Below are positions 18,132-27,487 of a DNA stretch of 64,000 bases, piece after piece. A program made the position numbers and the translations under genes. Positions within the stretch are counted from its first letter, which is position 1. Every line of letters begins with the position of its first letter. Origin of the DNA: Hoeflea_A sp965228435 (GTDB lineage: Bacteria; Pseudomonadota; Alphaproteobacteria; Rhizobiales; Rhizobiaceae); the NCBI GenBank assembly GCA_965228435.1, contig OZ245818.1:3720001-3784000 (forward strand). Direction: 5' to 3'. A model generated the notes under the pieces. The model was not told where the DNA came from and did not search any database. It saw nothing but the letters and a program-made list of their open reading frames with translations.

Positions 18132-18887
18132 ATGCTGAACATTATGGCCTCGTCAGCCAAGGAGCTTAATCCAGCATTCGTGCAGGCAGCCAGGCGTCGC
18201 AATGAAGACAACGTGAAATGGGTTCAAAGGCACCTCAAGACTCTGGCGGCCGAAGAGGGCGCAAAAGGCATGTCCTACCTCGTTCTGATCGGCGGCAAGC
18301 AAAAGTCCTATTTTCACACGCGTGTTGCCCAAGGGCATCTGAGAAACGACATGAGTCCGAGCCATTGGTCCCATGTCGTTCTGCTGCAGGGCTCAGGCCC
18401 GACCGCCAAGAGCGCTCTTTGGGAGATTTCGCTGGAACCCGCCGAAGGCTTCGGCTACCCGCCGTCCGACAATGCCGTCGAAGAAGCGCACCTCACCAAC
18501 TATGCCAGCAAAAACATGTATCCCAACGTCGCGGTCATGCGGATCCCGGTCAAGCTGAGCGAGATGAAGAAAACAATCCTGCTATTCAAGAAGCAGCGGG
18601 TGGACCTCGACTGCGTTGAGCTGCTTCTGCTCTGGCTCGGTTACGTCTGGGGCGTCGGCAGGGCGGACAACCCGCTGTTCGACGGATTCGGCATGCCCTC
18701 CGCCGCCTTCATCGAGGCCCTCTGCGCCGCCAACGGATACGACTTGACCCCTGGCCTGGAAAGCCGCGCGAGCTGCCCCGAAGCAATCTGGCAAGCCGCC
18801 AGATGGTGGCATGAGTTTCAGAAGGACCAACAGGGTGCTGAGCCGATCAAAGGCATGTGGCACACGGAGCACTTTCTCGGGAAGTAG
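18132..18887 (+). CDS. Unknown protein with features of a permuted papain fold (NlpC/P60-YiiX-like)
   Basis: 251 residues, no signal peptide, preceded by a textbook CAGGAGGG. I do not recognise the family with certainty. What can be seen is a conserved-looking H in SPSHWSHVVLL (about residues 75-85), an acidic residue in ALWEISLEP, and a cysteine in VDLDCVELLLLWLGYVWG (Cys about 161). That order, His then Glu then Cys-x-Glu-Leu, is the circularly permuted arrangement of YiiX/YebB-type cysteine peptidases, amidases and LRAT-like acyltransferases. Its partner is a cytosolic PhoD-like phosphatase, which would suit joint action on a lipid or nucleotide conjugate; that is inference. After the TAG stop the same frame stays open for 49 codons. 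Confidence 0.65.
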   Translation: MLNIMASSAKELNPAFVQAARRRNEDNVKWVQRHLKTLAAEEGAKGMSYLVLIGGKQKSYFHTRVAQGHLRNDMSPSHWSHVVLLQGSGPTAKSALWEISLEPAEGFGYPPSDNAVEEAHLTNYASKNMYPNVAVMRIPVKLSEMKKTILLFKKQRVDLDCVELLLLWLGYVWGVGRADNPLFDGFGMPSAAFIEALCAANGYDLTPGLESRASCPEAIWQAARWWHEFQKDQQGAEPIKGMWHTEHFLGK

Positions 18888-19296
18888 GGGTGGGAGTACG
18901 CTTGGCAGAACCAGAACTTGCGGGATCTTGTTTCAACCAGTGATCGCATCACGGAAAGCACGCAGTTAATAGTTCTGGTAGCCTTCGCGGTGAACTTTTA
19001 CGAGAAAGGAACTGATGGCCTCAAAAACCTGAGGTAGGCGTTCAGAGTGTATTGCTATTACTGTACAAATTGTCTAAGAGTCAGGTGCGGGCGGCCATCT
19101 GATGGCTGAATAATTCAATGGCAATTTGTGTGCAAGCTGCTGCGAATAGAGTACGGCGGCGGTCGAAGCAATCCTCAATAGGCAAGAGTTTAAAGGCTAG
19201 GACCCAATTCGCAGGATCGGGTTTTCTGCAAGGGATTGCGATGCCGGCACACGCTGACCATTTGAGAAAAGCCAGCTAATTCAGGAATTTGGTACG
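18888..19296. other. Intergenic region before the secretin gene
   Basis: About 410 bp. The first 150 bp continue the frame of the preceding gene past its TAG to a second stop at 19035-19037. The remainder has stop codons in all frames and presumably contains the gspD promoter, though no convincing -35/-10 pair was found. AGGAATT at 19282-19288 serves as ribosome binding site for gspD. Confidence 0.35.
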
Positions 19297-21414
19297 ATGT
19301 CAGTGGCTGTGTCACTGCGTATAGTGCTCGTGTTATCGTTGCTGATTCCGGCATTGTCGGCCTGTTCGAGTAGCACGAATTCACGCAACATCTTCCGCGA
19401 CTCGCTCTCCGGTCTCAACAATTGGGGATCGCCTAAGAAGGCGTCCGGACGCAGCTCCAGCAGTCTCAGCGCATCGGGCACAGGCAGTGCAGCTTTTGCG
19501 GGAACCGCTCAACGAGGGACCGGTTCGTTCGTTTCGTCACGGGCGCCGGCTATTTCACCTGGAACGACGCGAGGGGGTGAAGAGGGTTACACACTCAATC
19601 TGGTCAACGTTCCCGTCAAGGATGTAGCCAAAACGGTCTTGGGGGACACCCTGTCGGTTAATTACGTAATCGATCCGCAGGTTAGCGGGACCATGACAGT
19701 TCAGACCAATTCTCCGGTCTCGCGGGCGGCATTGATCGAGATCTTCGAAACCGCATTGGCGGTCAACGGGATTGCCCTGGTTCGCAAAGGTGAGAGCTAT
19801 CAAATTTTGCGCCGGGCCGATGCACTGGGCTCCACACCAGCCGTGAGCGTGCCAAGCGTTTCGCCCTCTGGCCCAGGTGTAAAGGTCCAAGTCGTAGAGC
19901 TGCAGTTTATTGCAGCCGATGAGATGAACAATATTCTGCAGCCGATCAGTCGCGAGGGTTCGATCGTCCGCGTGGATTCCAAACGCAATCTGCTGATCCT
20001 GGCGGGTACCGGGCCTGATCTCCAGGCCATGCGCGAAGCGATATCGGTATTTGACGTCGACTGGATGCGCGGAATGTCGGTGGCATTGCATCCGTTACAA
20101 ACCTCGCAACCGGCAGCCATTGCGGAAGAACTCGACCAGATTTTCGGCAACACTGGCGAAAACGCCGGCAAGGTAATCCGCTTTGTCCCAAACGAACGCC
20201 TGAACGCGGTTCTGGTCATCACATCGAAACCAAAATATCTGGCGCGCGCTGAATCTTGGATTACCAAGCTTGATGCGCAAGCCCGTTCCAACGAAGATCA
20301 GCTGTTCGTCTACCACATCCAGAATCGGCCGGCGCAGGAACTTGCCGATGTGCTGCGTGCCGTGCTGGCTCAGGAAAACACCAATGTAGCCGGCGGCGGC
20401 GATGGTTCTGTTGCGCCACAGCTCACGGAAGTCGCAGTCTCGACCGATGGGGCGGCCGAGACAGGCGGGATTTCGGCGGGAACGGCACGGGCCAGTTCCG
20501 TTGTCGCTGATGTCGAAAACAACGCCCTGCTGATCTCCACCACGGCCCGCGAATATGAACGCATCGAGCGGATTCTTCGTCAGTTGGACGTCCTGCCGAC
20601 CCAGGTCCTGCTTGAGGCGGTCATTGCGGAAGTGACCCTGACTGACGAACTGAATCTTGGCATGCGCTGGTTTATTGAAAGCGGCAAGATGGATTTCGGG
20701 TTCACCGATGTCGCGTCGGCGTTCTTTGGCGCAGCATTCCCGGGCTTCTCATGGACTTACGCCACCGAGAACATTCAAATCACCCTGAACGCGTTGGCGA
20801 GCATCACGGACGTCAACATCATCTCCACCCCGACACTGATGGCTCGCAACAATCAACAGGCCGTGCTTCAGGTGGGCGACGAGGTGCCGATCGTCACCCA
20901 ACAGGCGGTCGATGTGGCAAACACCGGCACCGTCATCAACTCAGTAGAAATGCGCGATACCGGTATTATCCTGACGGTGACGCCGCGGGTGAACCGTTCC
21001 GGACGGGTGATGCTCGATATCGAGCAGGAAGTCAGCACCGTCGTCAAGACAACATCGAGCGGCATCGATTCCCCGACCATCCGGCAGCGCAAGATTGATA
21101 CCCAGGTGACCGTGCATGACGGCGAAACGCTGGCGCTGGGTGGTTTGATCCAGGAACAGAACAGTCTGACGCGCGAGCAGGTACCGATCCTCGGCAACAT
21201 TCCCATTATAGGGAACGCCTTCAAGAACAAGTCCGACACGATCGTGCGTACGGAATTGATCATCTTCATCCGACCGCGCGTAGTTCGCAGCGTCCAGGAA
21301 GCGCGTAGTGTCACCCAGGAGTTTCGTAATCAGCTTCAATTCGAGAGCCCGATCACCAAGCGGCGGCAGGGAAAAACTCGAAGGCAGCGCGACCTCAATC
21401 GGCTGGTTTACTGA
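19297..21414 (+). CDS. gspD: Type II secretion system secretin GspD
   Basis: 705 residues. It begins with a lipoprotein-type signal (LSLLIPALSACSSS; lipobox Cys at about residue 23). A low-complexity Ser/Gly linker leads to the N0 domain (NLVNVPVKDVAKTVLGDTLS) and N1-N3 domains, the latter containing the usual Gly/Ser-rich loop near residue 365. The outer-membrane secretin domain includes VLLEAVIAEVTLTDELNLGM, VGDEVPIVT, and LALGGLIQEQ plus VPILGNIPIIGNAFK. It forms the dodecamer-to-pentadecamer outer-membrane channel. A lipidated secretin may reach the outer membrane without a separate pilotin; none is seen here. It is first of a three-gene plus-strand set with prepilin peptidase and gspG. 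Confidence 0.96.
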   Translation: MSVAVSLRIVLVLSLLIPALSACSSSTNSRNIFRDSLSGLNNWGSPKKASGRSSSSLSASGTGSAAFAGTAQRGTGSFVSSRAPAISPGTTRGGEEGYTLNLVNVPVKDVAKTVLGDTLSVNYVIDPQVSGTMTVQTNSPVSRAALIEIFETALAVNGIALVRKGESYQILRRADALGSTPAVSVPSVSPSGPGVKVQVVELQFIAADEMNNILQPISREGSIVRVDSKRNLLILAGTGPDLQAMREAISVFDVDWMRGMSVALHPLQTSQPAAIAEELDQIFGNTGENAGKVIRFVPNERLNAVLVITSKPKYLARAESWITKLDAQARSNEDQLFVYHIQNRPAQELADVLRAVLAQENTNVAGGGDGSVAPQLTEVAVSTDGAAETGGISAGTARASSVVADVENNALLISTTAREYERIERILRQLDVLPTQVLLEAVIAEVTLTDELNLGMRWFIESGKMDFGFTDVASAFFGAAFPGFSWTYATENIQITLNALASITDVNIISTPTLMARNNQQAVLQVGDEVPIVTQQAVDVANTGTVINSVEMRDTGIILTVTPRVNRSGRVMLDIEQEVSTVVKTTSSGIDSPTIRQRKIDTQVTVHDGETLALGGLIQEQNSLTREQVPILGNIPIIGNAFKNKSDTIVRTELIIFIRPRVVRSVQEARSVTQEFRNQLQFESPITKRRQGKTRRQRDLNRLVY

Positions 21415-21416
21415 TC

Positions 21417-21908
21417 ATGGCCGACACAACGATCCTGCAGCTGGCTGGTGCTGTCCTGCTGATACTGGCGATCGCTATTTCAGTTGTCGATTTGCGCAGT
21501 TTGAGGATTCCGGATGGTCTAAACGTCGTGTTGGCGATTGGCGGTCTGGCGTTTCAAATCGCGACCGAGCGAACGTTTCCAATGCTACCGCTAATCGGCG
21601 CAATCGGTCTTCTTTTGGCTTTCCACACGGTCCGCCAAGTTTACCTGCGGCAGCGGGGCGTCGTTGGACTGGGTCTCGGCGACGTTAAAATGGTGGGGGC
21701 TTCCGCGCTCTGGCTGCATCCGGCGAGCCTGCCACTCTTTGTGTTTCTATCAAGCGCCACGGCCCTTCTATCTGTGCTGCTTCTGGGCCGCTGTGATCGA
21801 CGCTTCCAGACCTCGGGGCGGTTGCCATTCGGTCCGTTTCTGGCTGCCGGGCTCATCGCAAGCTGGAGCCTTGAGAACCTCGCGGGAGTGAATCTTTGGT
21901 CAAGCTAA
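21417..21908 (+). CDS. gspO: Prepilin peptidase, minimal A24 form (GspO-like)
   Basis: 163 residues, an inner-membrane aspartic protease that cleaves pseudopilin leaders. The two catalytic aspartates sit in VVDLRSLRIPD and in the GxGD motif GLGLGDVKMVGA; the closing PFGPFLAAG segment is also typical. It lacks the N-terminal N-methyltransferase domain with its CxxC zinc motif found in standard PilD/GspO, so it resembles CpaA/TadV-sized enzymes. Placed between gspD and gspG with a 2-bp gap, it very likely serves this system; whether the cleaved pilins are methylated by another enzyme is open. Confidence 0.9.
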   Translation: MADTTILQLAGAVLLILAIAISVVDLRSLRIPDGLNVVLAIGGLAFQIATERTFPMLPLIGAIGLLLAFHTVRQVYLRQRGVVGLGLGDVKMVGASALWLHPASLPLFVFLSSATALLSVLLLGRCDRRFQTSGRLPFGPFLAAGLIASWSLENLAGVNLWSS

Positions 21909-22366
21909 ATGATGGTGTCACCATGACTTATTCAGGTGCCGACAACCGGCACGATGAACGCGATGGCGGTTTTACTATGGTGGAATTGTTGGTCGTTCTG
22001 GCCATTATCGGCCTCGTCAGTGCATTCGCTGTACCACAAGTGTTGCGGTACCTTGATTCAGCCAAGGAAGATGCGGCGCGGGTGCAGATCCGCAACATCG
22101 AAGCCGCCCTCGAACTCTACTATATTGACAATCTCGGCTATCCGAACGAAGAGCAGGGCATCCCGGCGCTCTCTGTACAGCCAGTGGGTGCAAGCCGTTG
22201 GAACGGCCCCTATCTGAAGGGTGCCGACCGCTTGGAAGACCCCTGGGGCAACGCGTATGTCTATGGCGTGGACGAGGAAACCGGCAACATTCTCATAACT
22301 TCGCTGGGCCGTGACGGCAAAGTGGGCGGCGAAGGCGAGAACGCTGATATCACCAGTCGGGAATAG
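21896..22366 (+). CDS. gspG: Major pseudopilin GspG
   Basis: About 156 residues. The type IV prepilin leader ends at GG, followed by FTMVELLVVLAIIGLVSAFA with Glu+5 of the mature protein. The C-terminal region LEDPWGNAYVYGVDEETG and TSLGRDGKVGG is the calcium-binding loop pattern specific to GspG. The TTG start at 21896 has GGGAG seven bases upstream and overlaps the peptidase gene by 13 bases; ATG at 21923 is the alternative. It polymerises into the T2SS pseudopilus after cleavage. Its gene converges with gspJ, with only 8 bp between stop codons. Confidence 0.95.
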   Translation: MVKLNDGVTMTYSGADNRHDERDGGFTMVELLVVLAIIGLVSAFAVPQVLRYLDSAKEDAARVQIRNIEAALELYYIDNLGYPNEEQGIPALSVQPVGASRWNGPYLKGADRLEDPWGNAYVYGVDEETGNILITSLGRDGKVGGEGENADITSRE

Positions 22367-22374
22367 GGCTGGGA

Positions 22375-23004
22375 TCAGGATGGTTGGCGGGCCATTGCAA
22401 GTCTCGCAAGGCCACTACTCTCGTAGTTACTGCCGTTCGTTTCACGCGTAATGGTGAACCGGATGGCAACAGGCAGTTGGCGATCCCGTCGCCATTGGTC
22501 GAGCCATTCCACATTTCCGGACCCGGCATCCAGATACTCGAAGGTGAGCGTATCTACGGCCTCCAGAAGAGAGACTTTCAAGGGCGCGTTCGCGCGGCTC
22601 CCAAAACGTCGTGGTTCGATGCGGATGACAATTTGGCTTGCTGACGCTTGCGTCTCCAGGCGAATTGTTTTGCTGCGCAGTGAAGCTGGGCTCACGCCCA
22701 TGCGCGCTGCGCTGACGAAACTGACGCTTGAGGGCGAACCGGTCAGAAAACTGCGGTTGCGCGCTTGCGTCATGTCGACCGGCAGGGCGAGGGCGCTTTC
22801 CAGAGACCGCTCCATGTAGCGAGCGGCTTCATCAAGGTCTTCCTGTACCGTTTGCACTGCCTGAATCTCTGACGCTTTCCGCAACTGGCTGAGAAATGTC
22901 GTGGTCATTCCGCCCATAATCGCCAGGATCGTCAGCGCGACCAAAATCTCGACCAGCGTGAAACCGGAGACTCTAGTGTCTGCGGATGGTCTGGGCGCTG
23001 TCAT
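22375..23004 (-). CDS. gspJ: Minor pseudopilin GspJ
   Basis: About 209 residues with a leader cleaved at SG and mature start FTLVEILVALTILAIMGGM. The long globular part and final position after gspH and gspI identify GspJ, which with GspI and GspK forms the pseudopilus tip. The true start is the ATG at 23004, whose A is shared with the gspI stop (TGATG). It is the last gene of the minus-strand T2SS operon. Confidence 0.88.
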   Translation of the reverse strand: MTAPRPSADTRVSGFTLVEILVALTILAIMGGMTTTFLSQLRKASEIQAVQTVQEDLDEAARYMERSLESALALPVDMTQARNRSFLTGSPSSVSFVSAARMGVSPASLRSKTIRLETQASASQIVIRIEPRRFGSRANAPLKVSLLEAVDTLTFEYLDAGSGNVEWLDQWRRDRQLPVAIRFTITRETNGSNYESSGLARLAMARQPS

Positions 23005-23375
23005 CACCGCCCACCATCGAAGCTCAGATATGTCGAGGATAACTTCGGCGCCGTCTCGCGAGAGACCTCCAGAGTGATCCGCCTTAGCCGGTGTCCGTGC
23101 TCCCCCGATAGTTGTTCTACCTCCAGGCGCCAACGATGATTGTCATCCCATTGCCCCTGATCGACCCCCGGTCGATAGGGAAGTTGCTCCGAGAGCACTG
23201 CGCGGGCAATCTGACGCATTTTCAACTCTGCCTGTGCCCGCTGGGCATTGTGCATGCTGACACCGATCGTGCGGACAGCGGCGGTCAGCGCCAGCGAGAG
23301 GATGGCGAAAGCAACGACAGTCTCGACCAGAGTAAAGCCGGCGCTCCTGTTGTCCAGCCTGTCAATCTGCGGCAT
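23004..23375 (-). CDS. gspI: Minor pseudopilin GspI
   Basis: 123 residues with a short leader (MPQIDRLDNRSAG) and a mature N-terminus FTLVETVVAFAILSLALTA containing Glu+5. The size and the MRQIARAVLSEQL region after the helix fit GspI, which nucleates the tip complex. It overlaps gspH by 14 bases and gspJ by one base, implying translational coupling. Confidence 0.88.
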   Translation of the reverse strand: MPQIDRLDNRSAGFTLVETVVAFAILSLALTAAVRTIGVSMHNAQRAQAELKMRQIARAVLSEQLPYRPGVDQGQWDDNHRWRLEVEQLSGEHGHRLRRITLEVSRETAPKLSSTYLSFDGGR

Positions 23376-23832
23376 CGTCGAGCACCTTTGTTCGACCGGT
23401 TAGCCAACTGGTTTCCAACTGGGCCCGATCTCCATCACGATCCTCAAGCGTGATCTTGCTGCCGGTTGAGCCGCCTTCTCCAAAGAAGACGACCGGGATG
23501 CACCCTTGTTCTTCAATAAGTTCCAAGCCGGTCAGCATGGTCATCTCCATACCCTCTGGTAAAGCCTTGACGAGATTGCGCCGTTTGTAGGCTACTGTTC
23601 GTTCCCCCAGATCGAAAGTTATGGTCCGGGCAGAGCCGCTCGTGACCGCGTCGTGATGAGCAAGTCTTGCGAGCGTTTGAACTTCGGCTGCGAATGCTGT
23701 TGCGCCATCGTCTTTCTCTCTGCTTGAAAACGCCAGACCGGCGACGCCTGTGGCAAGCGCGATGATCGTCAGGCCTACAAGAAGCTCGACGAGCGTAAAT
23801 CCTTGATCTCTTTCTTCGCAAACAGGGTTCAT
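23362..23832 (-). CDS. gspH: Minor pseudopilin GspH
   Basis: 156 residues with leader MNPVCEERDQG and mature start FTLVELLVGLTIIALATGV. The following LARLAHHDAVTSGSARTITF is the usual GspH strand-turn, and the globular domain is small. GspH links the tip complex to the GspG shaft. The ATG overlaps the gspF stop by four bases. Confidence 0.88.
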   Translation of the reverse strand: MNPVCEERDQGFTLVELLVGLTIIALATGVAGLAFSSREKDDGATAFAAEVQTLARLAHHDAVTSGSARTITFDLGERTVAYKRRNLVKALPEGMEMTMLTGLELIEEQGCIPVVFFGEGGSTGSKITLEDRDGDRAQLETSWLTGRTKVLDDAAD

Positions 23833-25040
23833 TGAACTGCCAGATCATTGACGCTGAGCAGGGTGCCCATGACAGACGTCACCAACGCACCGATCATGAG
23901 TCCAATAGCGATGGTGATCGCCGGGGTGAGGAACTTGAGCAACCGGTCGATGCGAAGCTTCTGTTTCAAGATCAGCGAGGCGGCGCCGCGTTCAAGCATG
24001 GTCGGCAGATTGTTCGATTCTTCTCCGATGCGCACATGGGCGATCATCGCGTGGCCAAAGAGACCGGTTTGCGCAAACGCTTCATGCAGACGCGCGCCCG
24101 AGGCCACCTTGTCCTCTGCCTGCAAAAATTGCGTTCGCAACGGGCCTTCAGGAGCAGAGTCGGCCGCAAGCCGCATAGCCTCTTTCATCGGTACGTCGTT
24201 TGAGACCAGCAAGTGCAGGACACTGAGGTAGTTGGCGATTGCTGCCTGCCACCGAAAGGCGCCTACATAGGGCAGAAAATCGATGCAGCGCTTGAGGCGT
24301 TGCCGGAAGGGTTCGGAGAGAACAGCCAATCCGGTGAATAGCAATACCAACGCTGCAATCCACAGACCAAAAGCGTCGAGAACCGTTCGCAGACCTGACA
24401 ATGCGGACACGATGACTGGTGTCCCCTCGGATCGACCTTCGAAAATCGGTTCGATGGCAGGAACCAGGAAGAAGGCCTGGATAAGCACGGCTGCAAACAG
24501 CATTATTACCAGGAAAATTGGATAGAGCAGGGCTTCCTGTGTTTCCGTTCGGCGCTTGCTGGCGAGCTCGAAACGCTGAGCAATGGCGGTAGCCACTTTG
24601 GGTAGGTTGCCGCTGTTTTCGCCAGCTGAAATCAGCGCGATCACATCCTCGGGAATGGTGTCCTGGCGAAAGGCCGTGGCCACGGAACTCCCTTCCTGGA
24701 GTCGTTTCGCGACCTCGGCTAGGCGCTCCGCGTCAGCCGGGTTGTCGCTATCTGCCTGCATAGCCGCGATTGCCTGACTGATTGTGAAACCAGATTGAAG
24801 CAACACCGCCAGTTCGGAAAAGAACCGGGCATTGTCCGTTCGCGGATTGAAGAGGCGAAACGATGCCCGCTGCTTTTTACCATCATATGTTTTTTCCTTT
24901 GCCGCCGGCCGCAGATCGAAAGGGATCCTGCCTGACCGTGACAGTGACTGGTAGGCGGCCTGTTCGCTGGCGGCGCTGATCGTATCGCAGTCGATGCTGC
25001 CGTCAGCCCGGTAGGCTTTATATCGAAAGCTCTGCATCAA
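23829..25040 (-). CDS. gspF: T2SS inner-membrane platform protein GspF
   Basis: 403 residues with two tandem T2SSF domains (about 70-190 and 270-395), each a helical bundle followed by membrane helices. Signature pieces include RFFSELAVLLQSGFTISQAI and the second-repeat counterpart NYLSVLHLLVSNDVPMKEAM. GspF is the polytopic core around which GspE and GspL assemble. ATGA overlaps join it to gspE upstream and gspH downstream. Confidence 0.95.
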   Translation of the reverse strand: MMQSFRYKAYRADGSIDCDTISAASEQAAYQSLSRSGRIPFDLRPAAKEKTYDGKKQRASFRLFNPRTDNARFFSELAVLLQSGFTISQAIAAMQADSDNPADAERLAEVAKRLQEGSSVATAFRQDTIPEDVIALISAGENSGNLPKVATAIAQRFELASKRRTETQEALLYPIFLVIMLFAAVLIQAFFLVPAIEPIFEGRSEGTPVIVSALSGLRTVLDAFGLWIAALVLLFTGLAVLSEPFRQRLKRCIDFLPYVGAFRWQAAIANYLSVLHLLVSNDVPMKEAMRLAADSAPEGPLRTQFLQAEDKVASGARLHEAFAQTGLFGHAMIAHVRIGEESNNLPTMLERGAASLILKQKLRIDRLLKFLTPAITIAIGLMIGALVTSVMGTLLSVNDLAVQ

Positions 25041-26647
25041 GCGCCCTCGTTGTTGAGGACCCGCAGCACCTCAGCGCGGTCTGTGACGCCGGATTTGGCC
25101 AAGTGATTGGCATGGTCGAGAAGAGTTTCGAATCCGTCCTGGTGCGCTGTGGTCAGGATCGCCGATTCCGTCGCACTCGCACCGATTGCCTCCCGAACCC
25201 CTTTTGTGACACGGAGGATCTCATAGGCCGCAATCCGGCCGGAATAACCACTGCCGCCGCAGGTTTCGCACGTCTGATTTCCACAGACCGCGCACGAACG
25301 GCGCAGGAGCCGCTGACCGATCACCGCCCGCACGGTATCAGCCAGGAGGTAGTGTTCGACACCCATATCGATCAGCCGTGAGAACGCCGCTGCCGCACTG
25401 TTGGTATGGAGGGTAGACAGAACCAGGTGGCCGGTGAGGGCTGCCCGAATAGCGATTTGGGCAGTCTCCCGGTCGCGGATTTCGCCGACCAGAATGACAT
25501 CCGGGTCCTGTCTGAGCACGGTTCGCAAGGTCCGCGAAAAGTCGAGGTCGATGGCGGCATTCACCTGGACCTGGGTGATGTCGGGCATTTGATATTCGAC
25601 CGGATCCTCAACGGTGAAGACTTTCTGCGCTCGACAGTCGATCTCTGCGAGCATCGAATAGAGCGTTGTCGTCTTGCCGCTTCCGGTCGGTCCGGTGACA
25701 AGCACGATGCCCTCACTCAGGCGCGCCAGCTGACCTATGGTGTCGACATCGGATGGCGCATAGCCCAAGGCATCAAGCCGCAGCGGAACTGTCGTACGAT
25801 CCAGGATACGCAGCACGAAAGTCTCGCCATGGACCGAGGGTAGAACAGAAACGCGAAGGTCGATCTCCTGGCCGCGCACGGGCATGCGCATGCGTCCGTC
25901 CTGCGGTTGACGCCGCTCGGCGATGTTGAGCTGCGACAGGATTTTGAGCCTGGTCGCGAGGCCTGCATGAAGTTGCCCTGACACCTGCTGATCGACAGCC
26001 AGTACGCCGTCGCAGCGCAGCCTGATTGTCACAGCATCGCGGGAGGGCTCGATATGGATATCAGTGGCATTGCGATCGACCGCGCGCTGAACGATGTCGT
26101 TGACCAGACGAATGATTGGCGCTTCGTTGGCAACATCCTTCAGCCGGTTGATATCCTGGACCTCAAGTTCTGCCGAGTGGTTGACCTCGTTTGCTGGCTC
26201 GTTTGACACGGTGTTCTGGAGTTTCCATTCCTCCAAAACTTCCGTCAGCCGACTGCGTGGTGCACTTGTCAGCTTGAGCGGCCGATCGAGAAAATATCCG
26301 ATCATGCCCGTGGCTTCTTCTGACAAAGGATCGGCGACTGCCAGTAGGATGGAATCGTCGTCACTTTCGACCGGTGCAATTCCCACGCCGATCAAAAAAT
26401 CTATGCCGACCTGCTCGATAATTTCGGTGTTCAGGTCGTCGACACCCGGTTGCCGATGATCGAGATCGAGATACTCTGCAAAGAGGCTCGACAGTTGTTC
26501 TTCGGGCACCAATCCGAGCTCGATCAATACCGTGTCAACCGGTTGACCGCTTGCGTTGGCGGCGTTGACCATGCGGGTGCATTCGCTGGCGCCGAGCACG
26601 TTGCGCTCCATCAGAAAAGCGCCGAATTTATCGATCCCGCCGCGCAT
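25037..26647 (-). CDS. gspE: T2SS assembly ATPase GspE
   Basis: 536 residues. It has an N-terminal N1E/MshEN-like domain, then the secretion ATPase core with Walker A (GPTGSGKTT), Asp box (VEDPVEYQMP), Walker B (DPDVILVGEIRD) and His box (GHLVLSTLHTNS). A four-cysteine zinc module follows (CAVCGNQTCETC). It hydrolyses ATP in the cytoplasm to drive pseudopilus extension. The cysteine spacing is shortened relative to many GspEs but is complete. It starts one base after the gspK stop is reached and overlaps gspF by four bases. Confidence 0.96.
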   Translation of the reverse strand: MRGGIDKFGAFLMERNVLGASECTRMVNAANASGQPVDTVLIELGLVPEEQLSSLFAEYLDLDHRQPGVDDLNTEIIEQVGIDFLIGVGIAPVESDDDSILLAVADPLSEEATGMIGYFLDRPLKLTSAPRSRLTEVLEEWKLQNTVSNEPANEVNHSAELEVQDINRLKDVANEAPIIRLVNDIVQRAVDRNATDIHIEPSRDAVTIRLRCDGVLAVDQQVSGQLHAGLATRLKILSQLNIAERRQPQDGRMRMPVRGQEIDLRVSVLPSVHGETFVLRILDRTTVPLRLDALGYAPSDVDTIGQLARLSEGIVLVTGPTGSGKTTTLYSMLAEIDCRAQKVFTVEDPVEYQMPDITQVQVNAAIDLDFSRTLRTVLRQDPDVILVGEIRDRETAQIAIRAALTGHLVLSTLHTNSAAAAFSRLIDMGVEHYLLADTVRAVIGQRLLRRSCAVCGNQTCETCGGSGYSGRIAAYEILRVTKGVREAIGASATESAILTTAHQDGFETLLDHANHLAKSGVTDRAEVLRVLNNEGA

Positions 26648-27487
26648 CTAGATGAATTCCTCCAGGCTATCTGCTACGGCTGTGCCGAAATACGATGCAC
26701 AAGGTTCTCCCTCTGAAACATCACGGTCGGAAAATTCACTATGGCGCCAGCTTTCCACGACCCGACCTGGCCCACCTGCAAAGATGCCGTTGAACTGGCC
26801 GCGCACCGTCCCGCGGCGAATGTCGACGGACACGGTCAAGACATCAGCACGAGAGGTCGACCCTGTCTGCAGATCACGGCTCGCTTCTGCGGCGCGTTTG
26901 AGGTGGGCGGGCAAATCGGGTGCTGACAGCGTGTTCGAAGTCGAGTGGGCCGTAAATGTGCTGTGCAGGAGAGGGTAGGGCACGGCCAGCAGACCTTCGA
27001 TTTCGTAGAGCTCTGAAACCGATTCGAATGGCGCCTGTTTGGCGCCGCCGCGGATGACGGAAGTCGGCTGACTGCCACCACCTTGTCGATATGATCGATT
27101 GGCAATGATGGCTTCTGCTAAGTTCGCTGCGTTGTCCTGCCCCATGGCGGCTACGGCCTGGGTCAGCGCCGGCTTCGGGGCGTGGTTGAGGCTGACAAGA
27201 CCCGCATGGCTTTGCAGTGTGAACCGGACAACCAATCCGCCCGCAGCGCAGGTTGTTTCGGTCGAATTGGCTATGGTCTGCCGGTCGTTCATGTGCCGTA
27301 CCGCCAACACATTCGCCAGGCCACGGGACAGCAGGTCCAACCTGTCGATCTGGAGGACGGACGCTGTGTGCAGGGCCTGCGTTCGGGCTTTTATGGCGAT
27401 CGGCGCCAAGACTGCAGAGATGGCGACCAGGATCCACAGTACAGTCACCAGGCTGAAACCAGCCTCTGTATTTCGATCAATCGGCAT
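26648..27487 (-). CDS. gspK: Minor pseudopilin GspK
   Basis: 279 residues, larger than the other pseudopilins as expected for GspK. The mature N-terminus FSLVTVLWILVAISAVLAP has Thr rather than Glu at +5, a diagnostic GspK trait. The globular part contains the T2SSK-like FESVSELYEIEGL helix-turn region. GspK caps the pseudopilus. It overlaps the upstream gspC-like gene by 11 bases. Confidence 0.9.
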   Translation of the reverse strand: MPIDRNTEAGFSLVTVLWILVAISAVLAPIAIKARTQALHTASVLQIDRLDLLSRGLANVLAVRHMNDRQTIANSTETTCAAGGLVVRFTLQSHAGLVSLNHAPKPALTQAVAAMGQDNAANLAEAIIANRSYRQGGGSQPTSVIRGGAKQAPFESVSELYEIEGLLAVPYPLLHSTFTAHSTSNTLSAPDLPAHLKRAAEASRDLQTGSTSRADVLTVSVDIRRGTVRGQFNGIFAGGPGRVVESWRHSEFSDRDVSEGEPCASYFGTAVADSLEEFI

